A DNA stretch of 64,000 bases. Origin: Oribacterium sp. oral taxon 078 str. F0262. GTDB lineage: Bacteria > Bacillota > Clostridia > Lachnospirales > Lachnospiraceae. Location: assembly GCF_000160135.1 (NCBI RefSeq), contig NZ_GG729933.1, forward strand, positions 6,055-70,054. Direction: 5' to 3'. The position numbers and the translations under genes are program-made. Numbering within the stretch: the stretch's first letter is position 1; every line of letters begins with the position of its first letter. Under the pieces are notes generated by a model. It did no database searches, was not told where the DNA came from, and saw only the letters and a list, made by a program, of their open reading frames with translations. Shown here one piece after another: positions 37,263-45,218 of this stretch.

Positions 37263-38240
37263 ATGGCAAAAGACGAGGAAGAGAGAGAGGAGCTCGGGAA
37301 TCCGGAGCGAAGCGGATCGGATTCTGAGGAGAGAGGGGATGCGGGGAGCGCTTCCGCACCGCCTCTTCTCCGAGAGCTTAAGAGCAGGAGGAGCTCCGGC
37401 GCTTCCGGAGAGGACGCGGAGAAAGAGGGGTCGGAGGACGGAGAAGGGCCCGGGGAAGCCGGGGAGCAGAGCCCGGAGGAAAAGGGAGATCCCTTCCCGG
37501 AGAAAAAGGAGAAGCGGAGGAAGGGATCCCGAAGAAGGAGAGAGGAAGAGACAGAGGGCGGCTTTTTCGCGGAGCTTTTTGAGTGGGTTAAGATCCTTCT
37601 CATCGCCGGCGTCGCGGCATTTCTTCTCAATAATTTCGTGATAGCGAATTCCACGATCCCGACCGGCTCCATGGAGAATACGATCATGGCGGGGAGCCGG
37701 GTCTTCGGCTCACGTCTCAGCTATCACTTCGGGGAAGTGAAACGGGGAGATGTCGCGATCTTTGTCTACGGCTATCAGTGCAGAAACTGCGGCAATCGCT
37801 ACCGGGAGACGGATGAGGGGAAGTGCCCGCTCTGCGGACAGGAGGACAGCAAGAATCAGGTGATCTACTATGTAAAGCGGGTCATCGGCCTTCCGGGAGA
37901 TCACATCCAGATCAAGCGGAGCGGGGAGGTGGACGTCTCAAAGATCCATAAGATCAATGTGAGCTCCTCCAGCGGGAAGCTCCCGGTGGGAAAACTCTAC
38001 ATCAACGGCGTCGAGCAGGAGGAGAATTATCTTCCGGAGCCCATGCTCTGCGACGGGAACCAGTTTCCGGAGGTGGACGTCACGGTGCCGGAGGACTGCT
38101 ACTATATGCTGGGGGATAACCGGAACAATTCTGCGGATGCCAGATACTGGGGAGAGTATCCCTTTGTGAAGAAGGAGAAGATGCTCGCGAAGGTCTACCT
38201 GAGATACTGGCCGCTCAGCGATTTCGGCATCATTCACTGA
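37263..38240 (+). CDS. lepB: Signal peptidase I with acidic N-terminus and zinc-ribbon insertion
   Basis: Membrane-bound serine/lysine protease that removes signal peptides. The 325 residues start with a low-complexity charged region of 100 residues (cytoplasmic), then a membrane helix (about 108-128), catalytic Ser136 in IPTGSMENT and Lys205 in YYVKRVIGLPGD, and the C-terminal GDNRNNSADAR box. Between the two catalytic residues is an unusual insertion with CRNCG (Cys173, Cys176) and CPLCG (Cys188, Cys191), a typical zinc ribbon, on the extracellular side. Confidence 0.92.
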   Translation: MAKDEEEREELGNPERSGSDSEERGDAGSASAPPLLRELKSRRSSGASGEDAEKEGSEDGEGPGEAGEQSPEEKGDPFPEKKEKRRKGSRRRREEETEGGFFAELFEWVKILLIAGVAAFLLNNFVIANSTIPTGSMENTIMAGSRVFGSRLSYHFGEVKRGDVAIFVYGYQCRNCGNRYRETDEGKCPLCGQEDSKNQVIYYVKRVIGLPGDHIQIKRSGEVDVSKIHKINVSSSSGKLPVGKLYINGVEQEENYLPEPMLCDGNQFPEVDVTVPEDCYYMLGDNRNNSADARYWGEYPFVKKEKMLAKVYLRYWPLSDFGIIH

Positions 38241-38372
38241 TTTTCACAAAAAGGACACAGCCGGGACGTAGACTGCCAAGAGGCCTGGGGAGATAGCCGC
38301 AGCGAAGGAGGCGGAGGAGCTATGGCCTCTTCGGCGCTCATTTCGGCATAGATATCTTGTTTAAGGAAGGAT

Positions 38373-39776
38373 GTGACTCAGATGGAAAAAACAGAAGGAC
38401 AGAAGCTGGAGGAGAGGCTCTGCCGAAGAAAGCAGAATATCGGGATGGAGCGGCCCGGTGATTTTTCGGAGGCGGAGAAGTTCTCCGAGGGATATAAGAG
38501 CTTTCTGGACCGCTCGAAGATCGAGAGAGAATGCGTCGATTTTTCCCTGGCGCTCGCAAAGGAGAGGGGCTATCAGCCCTTTGAGCGCGGGAAAAAATAC
38601 CCGGCAGGCGCGAAGCTCTTCTTCCTGAACCGGGGAAAGAATCTGATCCTCACGACGATCGGACGGAAGTCCCTCGCAGAGGGTGTGCACTTCAACATCG
38701 CGCACATCGACTCGCCCAGGCTGGACCTAAAGCCGAATCCGCTCTATGAGAAGGAGGAGCTCTCCTATTTCAAGACGCATTACTACGGTGGGATCCGGAA
38801 GTATCAGTGGGGAGTGACACCGCTTGCTCTCCACGGAAGAGTGATGCGGAAGGATGGGAGCCATGTGGACATTAAGCTCGGAGAGGAGCCCGGCGATCCG
38901 GTCTTTGTCGTGACGGATCTCCTGCCCCATCTCTCCGCGAAGCAGAATGAGCGCCCCCTTAAGGACGGGCTGAAGGGGGAGGAGCTCAATATCCTCCTGG
39001 GATCTCTGCCGATTCCGGACTCCGAGCTGAAGGAGGCCTTTAGGCTGAAGGTCCTCTCCGTTCTGAATGAGAGATACGGCATCACGGAGGAGGACTTCCT
39101 CCGGGCGGAGCTCACAATGGTCCCCGCGCAGAAGGCCGTCGATGTCGGACTGGACCGCTCCATGATCGGAGCCTACGGGCAGGATGACAAGGTCTGCGCC
39201 TACACGGCTCTCATGGCGGAGCTGGATGCGAAGAAGCCGGAGTATACGACGGTGACGTATCTTACGGATAAGGAGGAGATCGGGTCCACGGGAAATACCG
39301 GCATGGCCTCGGACTTCCTGCTTCATTACATGGAGGACCTCGCGGAGAGCGAGGGGATCCGGGTGAGGGATGTGCTTCGGAATTCGCTCTGCCTCTCCGC
39401 GGATGTCAATGCGGCCTATGATCCGAGCTTCCCGGATGTCTTCGAGCTGAACAACAGCTCCTGCATGAACCACGGCCCGGTTCTCACGAAATACACGGGA
39501 AGCCGCGGGAAGTACAGCTCCAATGATGCCTCCGCGGAGACCATGTACCGGATGATCCATTATATGGAGGAGGCCGGTGTCCTCTGGCAGGCCGGGGAGC
39601 TCGGAAAGGTCGATGAGGGAGGCGGAGGAACCATCGCGCAGTTCATGGGGAATATGGATGTGGACACCGTGGACCTGGGAGTCGCGGTGCTCGCGATGCA
39701 CGCGCCCTTTGAGATCACCTCGAAGCTGGATGTCTACTATACCTATCGGGCATTCTGCGCTTTCAACAAAGAATAA
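38373..39776 (+). CDS. M18 family aminopeptidase
   Basis: Zinc aminopeptidase of the aspartyl aminopeptidase group, cytosolic, probably forming a tetrahedral dodecamer. The 467 residues hold the metal ligands in FNIAHIDSPRLDLKP, YGQDDKVCAY, DKEEIGS and, near the end, VLAMHAPFE. Start could be GTG 38373 (AAGGAAGG just before) or ATG 38382; the difference is three residues. The next gene starts 13 bases after its stop. Confidence 0.92.
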   Translation: MTQMEKTEGQKLEERLCRRKQNIGMERPGDFSEAEKFSEGYKSFLDRSKIERECVDFSLALAKERGYQPFERGKKYPAGAKLFFLNRGKNLILTTIGRKSLAEGVHFNIAHIDSPRLDLKPNPLYEKEELSYFKTHYYGGIRKYQWGVTPLALHGRVMRKDGSHVDIKLGEEPGDPVFVVTDLLPHLSAKQNERPLKDGLKGEELNILLGSLPIPDSELKEAFRLKVLSVLNERYGITEEDFLRAELTMVPAQKAVDVGLDRSMIGAYGQDDKVCAYTALMAELDAKKPEYTTVTYLTDKEEIGSTGNTGMASDFLLHYMEDLAESEGIRVRDVLRNSLCLSADVNAAYDPSFPDVFELNNSSCMNHGPVLTKYTGSRGKYSSNDASAETMYRMIHYMEEAGVLWQAGELGKVDEGGGGTIAQFMGNMDVDTVDLGVAVLAMHAPFEITSKLDVYYTYRAFCAFNKE

Positions 39777-39789
39777 AGGAGAAGGGGAA

Positions 39790-41034
39790 ATGATGAGAAA
39801 GAAAAGGATGATTTTAGCCGCCGCTCTTTTTGCGGCAGCAATGATGGCGGCAGCCTGCGGGAAAAAGGGAGATGCAAAGTCCAGCACGGCGGCAGCGGAG
39901 TCCGCTTCCGGTTCTGAGTCCGGCTCGGAGTCTTCCTCCGCGGCGCAGGTTTCCGAGGATGATCCGGAACTGAAGAAGCTGGAGGAGACAAAGGTCCCGA
40001 AGGCCCCGGCGGTCTCGAAGATGGGAAAGATCAAGCTCCCGGATCTCAGCACGATCGAGGTGACGGTGAGCCCGCGGGAGGATATCAAGGATGATGAGGT
40101 AGAGGACCAGATCCGCTATATCCTGGAGGGCAATAAGACCAAGGTCGACGCGCCCGCGGAAAAGGGAGACAGCGTCAACATCGATTACGAGGGAAAGATC
40201 GACGGTCAGACCTTCGATGGCGGATCCGCACAGGGCTATGAATTGGAGCTTGGCTCCAACAGCTTCATCCCGGGCTTTGAGGATCAGCTGATCGGGCACA
40301 AGAGCGGAGAGGATGTCACGGTGAAGGTGACCTTCCCGCAGGACTACCGGAACAAGGATGTCGCCGGAAAGGATGCGGAATTCTCGGTCAAGATAAACAG
40401 TGTCGAGAAGACGCCGGAGCTCACGGATGAGTGGGTGAAGAATTATCAGGAGACCACGGCGGATACGGTCGATGCCTTCCGGACGCAGATGAAGGAGCGC
40501 ATGGTCGCGGGCAGCGATTACAATTACCATATGGAGATCCAGCAGAAGGCACTCGCCGATATCGTGGATAAGTCCGAGATCACGCTCTCTGACAGCATGA
40601 AGAAGTACGCGACGGCCTATGCGATCCGGAGTCAGCTGGATCAGATCGAGAAGTACGGCATGAAGATCTCCGATATGCTGAACATGTACGGAACGAGCGT
40701 CCAGGATTTCCGAACCCAGATGGAGACGCAGGGGGAGGAGTACGGGAAGCAGTATTTCGTCATCCAGAAGATCGCGGCGGATCAGGGCATCAAGCTGAAT
40801 GATGATCTCATCAATAAGGTCGCGGAGAATGCGACGAAGATCACAGGCAAGGAGTACAATAAGGATAAGCTGATCGAGGAGTTCGGAAAGGAGACGATCG
40901 AGAGCGAGGCCGTCACGATGGCGGTTCTGGACTACATCGAGTCCAAGGTAAAGACGACGGTGCAGGAGGAGACGAGCGAGGTGCCGGAGAGCAGCACCGC
41001 CGCTCCGGCAGAGAGCAGTACGGCCGCGAAGTAA
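39790..41034 (+). CDS. Trigger-factor-like lipoprotein (FKBP-type prolyl isomerase)
   Basis: A 414-residue lipoprotein: signal peptide with lipobox ending at Cys23 (MMAAAC), a Ser/Glu-rich linker, an FKBP-like isomerase domain (GDSVNIDYEGKIDG, FIPGFEDQLIGHKSGEDVTV), and a helical C-terminal chaperone domain like that of trigger factor. It lacks the ribosome-binding N-domain, so it should help fold secreted proteins at the outer face of the membrane. AGGAGAAGGGG precedes the ATG. A Ser/Ala-rich tail ends the protein. Confidence 0.88.
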   Translation: MMRKKRMILAAALFAAAMMAAACGKKGDAKSSTAAAESASGSESGSESSSAAQVSEDDPELKKLEETKVPKAPAVSKMGKIKLPDLSTIEVTVSPREDIKDDEVEDQIRYILEGNKTKVDAPAEKGDSVNIDYEGKIDGQTFDGGSAQGYELELGSNSFIPGFEDQLIGHKSGEDVTVKVTFPQDYRNKDVAGKDAEFSVKINSVEKTPELTDEWVKNYQETTADTVDAFRTQMKERMVAGSDYNYHMEIQQKALADIVDKSEITLSDSMKKYATAYAIRSQLDQIEKYGMKISDMLNMYGTSVQDFRTQMETQGEEYGKQYFVIQKIAADQGIKLNDDLINKVAENATKITGKEYNKDKLIEEFGKETIESEAVTMAVLDYIESKVKTTVQEETSEVPESSTAAPAESSTAAK

Positions 41035-41076
41035 GACAGGCATCCCTTGCGGTCAGGGAAGGCAATTGACCTATAT

Positions 41077-41129
41077 ATTGTGGATAAGTCCCCGCGAAAA
41101 AGAATGCTTTTGCGGGACTTATCCACAAT
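41077..41129. other. Long hairpin with a DnaA box in each arm
   Basis: ATTGTGGATAAGT (41077-41089) is the exact reverse complement of ACTTATCCACAAT (41117-41129); the stem continues inward as CCCGCgAAAAG/CTTTTGCGGG with a small bulge and AATG loop. Each arm holds a perfect DnaA box (41079-41087 and 41119-41127). It sits between two converging genes. It could be a terminator, but there is no T-run after it. Confidence 0.7.
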
Positions 41130-41172
41130 TATTTCGTTTTTACACACATTTTGTGGAAAGAATCAAAAGAAG

Positions 41173-41218
41173 ATCCCGTCCTTTCGCGCTGCATGCAGCA
41201 GGAAATGACGGGATTTTG
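41173..41218. terminator. Bidirectional terminator between converging genes
   Basis: ATCCCGTC/GACGGGAT stem (41173-41180 with 41207-41214) with an inner CTGCATGCAG palindrome. TTTT follows on the plus strand and a T-rich stretch follows on the minus strand, so it can serve both the foldase lipoprotein gene and the ABC ATPase gene. Confidence 0.6.
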
Positions 41219-41272
41219 ACTTTAGGAGCTTTTCGTCCCCTTCAGGCTATCTCCTTCGGACTTTCAGACTTT

Positions 41273-42034
41273 TTAAAAGCTCTGAACCCGGCTGAGAAAG
41301 CTCTTCATCCGCTCATTTTCCGAGCGGAAGACCTCCTCCGGGGGCCCCGAGAGGAGGACGGAGCCCTCCGCCATGAAGAGGATGCGGTCGGAGATCTCCC
41401 TCGCAAAGCCCATCTCGTGGGTGACGATGACCATGGCGATTTTCAGCTCCCGGAGGGAGAGGATCAGCTTCAGGACCTCTCCGCTCATCTCGGGGTCCAG
41501 GGCGGAGGTCGGCTCGTCGAAGAAGAGGAGCTTCGGGCGGAGGGCCAGAGCTCTTGCGATCGCGACTCTCTGCTGCTGTCCTCCGGAGAGCTCGCAGGGA
41601 TAGCTCCCCGCCTTTTCGAGGAGACCCATCCGGGAGAGGAGCTCCCGCCCCCTCTCCTCCGCCTCCGCCCTCGGGCGTTTCTGCACGTGGATTACGGCGT
41701 CTGTCACATTTTGCAGCACATTCCAGTGCGGGAAGAGGTGGAAGCTCTGGAAGACGAGTCCGTAGATGGACTTTAAATCCTTCAGTGTCTTCAGAGAGGC
41801 GTAGACCGACCGGCCGCCTTCGTCCTCATAGGCCGCCGCGATGCCCTCATAGGAGAGGCTTCCGAAGTCCATTCGCTCGAGGAGCGTCGCCAGGCGGAGA
41901 AGCGTGGACTTTCCCGAGCCGGAGGGACCGATGACGGATACGATCTCTCCCTCCGAGACGCTGAGATCGACGCCTCTCAGCACCTCCAGAGAGCCGAAAT
42001 CCTTCCGCACATTTTTCATTTCCAAGACATTCAT
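41273..42034 (-). CDS. Polar amino-acid ABC transporter ATPase
   Basis: A 253-residue GlnQ/HisP-type ATPase: Walker A GPSGSGKSTLLR, Q-loop GLVFQSFHLFPH, signature LSGGQQQRVAIARAL, Walker B LLFFDEPTSALDPE and switch VTHEM. It has an extra insertion of about 20 residues after the first strands (AAAYEDEGGRSVYASL). Third gene of a leftward operon after the binding protein and permease; GGAGAGG lies before the ATG. Confidence 0.93.
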   Translation of the reverse strand: MNVLEMKNVRKDFGSLEVLRGVDLSVSEGEIVSVIGPSGSGKSTLLRLATLLERMDFGSLSYEGIAAAYEDEGGRSVYASLKTLKDLKSIYGLVFQSFHLFPHWNVLQNVTDAVIHVQKRPRAEAEERGRELLSRMGLLEKAGSYPCELSGGQQQRVAIARALALRPKLLFFDEPTSALDPEMSGEVLKLILSLRELKIAMVIVTHEMGFAREISDRILFMAEGSVLLSGPPEEVFRSENERMKSFLSRVQSF

Positions 42035-42051
42035 TTCGTCCTCTCCATTTA

Positions 42052-42699
42052 TCAGATGCTGTAATAATCGAGGCGCTTCTCCAGCCTCTCCATCAAAAAG
42101 GCCACGATGAAATTGAAGATATAGTAGAAGATCCCGGCGGCGATCAGAGGGGTCATGGAGCTCTGAGCGGAGGAGAGGGCCTTGGCCGCGGTAAACATTT
42201 CCATCACCGAGATGGAGAAGGCGAGGGAGGTGTCCTTTACCAGGGTGATGACCTCATTTGTGACGGCAGGCAGGATCCGTTTTATGACCTGGGGGAGAAT
42301 GATGCGGAGGAAGCTCTGGGCCCTGCTGTAGCCGAGGATCTCCGCGGCCTCATACTGCCCCTTCGGGATGGACTGGATGCCGGAGCGGTAGATCTCCGCA
42401 AAATAGGCGGCGTAGTTTATGACAAAGCCGATGCAGACCGCGATATTCCGGTAGCCGGGGCTTAAGCGGATGCGGAAGAGATAGTAGGGGCCGTAGTAGA
42501 CCACAAAGAGCTGCAGCATGAGCGGCGTCCCCCGCATGATGGAGATATAGATCCGGATCAAGGCGGAGAGGGGGCCGTTTCGGCTCATCCTCCCGAGCGA
42601 AACGAGGAGGCCGAGAGGAAGAGATAGGATAAGCGTGATCAGAAAGATCTGAAAGCTCACGCCGAGGCCCTTGAGAAGAGGAAGAAGTATCTCCGCCAT
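42052..42699 (-). CDS. Polar amino-acid ABC transporter permease
   Basis: Integral membrane permease of the HisM/GlnP family, 215 residues, about five helices. The EAA-type coupling loop reads QYEAAEILGYSRAQSFLRIILPQ. Only one permease gene is present, so a homodimer with the neighbouring ATPase is likely. It ends 17 bases before the ATPase gene. Confidence 0.92.
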   Translation of the reverse strand: MAEILLPLLKGLGVSFQIFLITLILSLPLGLLVSLGRMSRNGPLSALIRIYISIMRGTPLMLQLFVVYYGPYYLFRIRLSPGYRNIAVCIGFVINYAAYFAEIYRSGIQSIPKGQYEAAEILGYSRAQSFLRIILPQVIKRILPAVTNEVITLVKDTSLAFSISVMEMFTAAKALSSAQSSMTPLIAAGIFYYIFNFIVAFLMERLEKRLDYYSI

Positions 42700-42765
42700 T
42701 CCGAAATCCTTTCTGTTTGGGAAGTAAAAGAAGAGCTGCGGGAGCTTCCGGGAGGGGAAGGAGCG

Positions 42766-43698
42766 CTATTTCAGAGTGAAGACATCGTCCTTTCCGAACC
42801 ATTTCCGGGAGATCTCCGCCGTGCTTCCGTCCTTTTCCATCTCAAGAAGGACAGTCCTCACACTTTGCGCGAGCTCGTCCTCTCCCTTTCGGAAGCCGAT
42901 CCCGTACTCCTCCGCGGAGAGGGTGTCGGAGAGGATCCTCATCTTCTCCTCGGAGCCAGGATTCTTCTTCTCCGAGTTTGTGATCTGGTAGCCCGCGACG
43001 ACGGAATCCATGCATACGGCATCGCAGGCACCGGACTGGAGATCCATCAGAGCGGTATTATAGTCCGCGACCTCCGTGAGGGAGGAGAAGGATTCCTTCA
43101 GCTTTTTATTTTCTTCCTCCTTCAGGGCGTCCAGTCCGGAGGAGTCCTTCTGAACCTCGACGGCCTTTCCGGAAAGGTCCGCGAGCGTCTCGATGCCGGA
43201 ATTATCCTTTACGACAAAGACCTGCTCATTTGCCATATAGGGGCCGACCCAGCTGTACTTGTCCTCCCGCCCCTGCATGGAGAAGCCGTTCCAGATGCAG
43301 TCGATATTGCCCGAGGAAAGCTCCATATCCTTTGCGTCCCAGTTGATCGGCTGGGGGACAAATTCGAGCCCCAGGCGCTTTGCGACCTCCTCCGCGAGCT
43401 CCAGGTCATAGCCCTGGTAGCCGCCCTTATCATCGACGAAGCCCATCGGCGGGAATTCCTGATCGAAGCCGACGGTGAACTTTCCGCTCGGCGTCTTCAC
43501 GCTCCCCTCCTTGCTTACGCTCTTCTCCGCCTCGCCTTTTTCCGCCTGGGAAGAGCCTTCGGAGCTCTTCTCCCCGGCCTTCTCCGTCACCTTTTCCGTT
43601 CCCTGCATCGTCGCCTTTTCGGAGCTCTCTCCTCCGCAGCCGCTGAGCAGTGCGGCCGCCGCGATCGCTGCGATTCCGATCCAAAGCTTTCTTTTCAT
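42766..43698 (-). CDS. Polar amino-acid ABC transporter binding lipoprotein
   Basis: Extracellular solute-binding protein of family 3. The 310 residues open with a lipoprotein signal, lipobox LLSGC (Cys21), an acidic Ser/Glu/Lys linker, then the domain GKFTVGFDQEFPPMGFVDDKGGYQGYDLELAEEVAKRLG in two parts, and end in KWFGKDDVFTLK. Start ATG 43698 has GGAGGG 5 bases upstream; the open frame continues to 43839 but without similarity. Cystine, histidine or glutamine-type substrates are possible. Confidence 0.92.
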   Translation of the reverse strand: MKRKLWIGIAAIAAAALLSGCGGESSEKATMQGTEKVTEKAGEKSSEGSSQAEKGEAEKSVSKEGSVKTPSGKFTVGFDQEFPPMGFVDDKGGYQGYDLELAEEVAKRLGLEFVPQPINWDAKDMELSSGNIDCIWNGFSMQGREDKYSWVGPYMANEQVFVVKDNSGIETLADLSGKAVEVQKDSSGLDALKEEENKKLKESFSSLTEVADYNTALMDLQSGACDAVCMDSVVAGYQITNSEKKNPGSEEKMRILSDTLSAEEYGIGFRKGEDELAQSVRTVLLEMEKDGSTAEISRKWFGKDDVFTLK

Positions 43699-43853
43699 AA
43701 TACCCTCCATAATGATCTTTTTGAGATGTCCTCCCTGCGGAAGTGTTCCCCCTGCCTCGCAGGATCCGCGGCTTTTGCTGTTATTCTCTTTTCTGCCGCG
43801 CTGAAGTGAGGCGGGAAGCCGGATTTCTGCCGCTGTCAAGGATTCCTTCCGAC

Positions 43854-43901
43854 ATTAGTTTAGTGTGATAACACGTTACCATGCTAAACTAATGCTGTCA
43901 A
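43854..43901 (-). promoter_or_regulatory. Palindromic operator and promoter of the amino-acid ABC operon
   Basis: Perfect 10-bp arms ATTAGTTTAG (43854-43863) and CTAAACTAAT (43884-43893) flank a 20-base centre that is itself partly symmetric (TAACACGTTA). On the minus strand a perfect TTGACA (43901-43896) stands right before it and a weak TAACGT -10 (43878-43873) falls inside at 17-base spacing. A dimeric regulator bound to the arms would cover the promoter. Confidence 0.6.
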
Positions 43902-43920
43902 GACTTTTCTTTTCTCATTC

Positions 43921-43949
43921 TTGCGGTTTTGTGCATATTTCCTTATAAT
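43921..43949 (+). promoter_or_regulatory. Promoter of the nucleoside importer/yjjI operon
   Basis: TTGCGG (43921-43926), 17 bases, perfect TATAAT (43944-43949). The leader (about 43956-44034) has a small hairpin GCCTGC/GCAGGC (44009-44023) immediately before the ribosome site, which could tune translation. No purine riboswitch core is recognised. Confidence 0.65.
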
Positions 43950-44034
43950 ATAATAATAAAAAAGATCGGGCGGAGGAGAGGCAGTCTTTCCGTCACGGTG
44001 CGGTTTTGCCTGCGCGGCAGGCGGAAGGAGTATT

Positions 44035-45165
44035 ATGAAAAAGAGAATTCTTTCGGCAATGATGGCGCTTTTCATGGCGGCGTCTCTCGCGTCCTGCGGA
44101 GGCTCCGCGGCGGAGAGCACAAAGGCCGCCTCCGAGGGGACAAAGGAAGAGTCCCAAAAGGAAGAGAAGGGGAGCAGCGCGGCGGAGGAGAAGGGCGAGA
44201 GCAAGGAGAAAAAGGCCGATGCCTCCGGCCTTAAGGTCGGGATCGTGACAGACGTCGGCGGTGTCAATGACGGATCCTTCAACCAGTCGGCCTGGGAGGG
44301 CCTCCAGAGGGCGGAGAAGGAGCTCGGTGTGCAGGCGAAGTACCAGGAATCGCACACAGATGCGGATTATAAGCCGAATATCGAGAACTTCGTGGACGAG
44401 GACTATGATCTCATCATCTGCATCGGCTATGCGCTTGCGGATGCGCTGAAGGAGGAGTCCGCGGCACATCCGGATGTGAAGTTTGCGATCGTGGACGACG
44501 CTTCTTTAGCGGATGCGAAAAATGTGACCTCTCTCATGTTTGAGCAGGCGCAGGTCTCCTATCTGGCCGGTTATGTGGCGGCAAAGACGACGAAGAAGAA
44601 TACGATCGGGATCGTGCTCGGCATGGCGACGGATCTCATGCATCAGTTCGGATATGGCTATCTCGCCGGTGCGATCGACGCAAATCCCGGAATCAAGGTG
44701 CTCCAGACCAATGCGAATTCCTTCGCGGACACTGCCGCCGGAAAGACCGCGGCGAACAATATGGTCGCGCAGGGAGCGGATGTCATCTTCCAGGTGGCGG
44801 GCGGCACGGGACTCGGCGTCATCGACGGCTGCAAGGAGGCCGGAATCTGGGCGATCGGCGTGGACTCCGACCAGAGCTCTATCGCACCGAAGACGATCCT
44901 GACCTCCGCGATGAAGAGAGTGGACAATGCGGTCTTCGATGTCACAAAGGAGCTTTCGGAAGGGAAGCTGGAGCCGGGAGTCAAGACCTACGCGCTCGCG
45001 GATGAGGGTGTGGATCTCGCGCCGGTCACGGACAATATCGACCCGACCGTGCTCTCTGAGGTCGAGGAACTCAAGAAGAAGATCATCTCCGGGGAGATCA
45101 CGGTCCCGAAGACAAAGGCGGAGTTCGAGGCAAAGTACGGCTCTGTCTACGAGCTGGACGACTAA
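44035..45165 (+). CDS. BMP-family nucleoside-binding lipoprotein
   Basis: Substrate-binding lipoprotein of the BmpA/PnrA/TmpC family, which binds purine or pyrimidine nucleosides outside the cell. The 376 residues have signal peptide and lipobox (Cys21 in SLASC), a charged linker of 40 residues, then VGIVTDVGGVNDGSFNQSAWEGL, ICIGYALADAL, and FQVAGGTGLGVIDGCKEAG. It is the first gene of the operon; the ATPase and permeases follow after yjjI and yjjW. Confidence 0.93.
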   Translation: MKKRILSAMMALFMAASLASCGGSAAESTKAASEGTKEESQKEEKGSSAAEEKGESKEKKADASGLKVGIVTDVGGVNDGSFNQSAWEGLQRAEKELGVQAKYQESHTDADYKPNIENFVDEDYDLIICIGYALADALKEESAAHPDVKFAIVDDASLADAKNVTSLMFEQAQVSYLAGYVAAKTTKKNTIGIVLGMATDLMHQFGYGYLAGAIDANPGIKVLQTNANSFADTAAGKTAANNMVAQGADVIFQVAGGTGLGVIDGCKEAGIWAIGVDSDQSSIAPKTILTSAMKRVDNAVFDVTKELSEGKLEPGVKTYALADEGVDLAPVTDNIDPTVLSEVEELKKKIISGEITVPKTKAEFEAKYGSVYELDD

Positions 45166-45218
45166 GGAGCAGGGAGAGACAGAGGTTTAGCCGCCCGGCC
45201 TTCGGACGGAGGGAGCGA

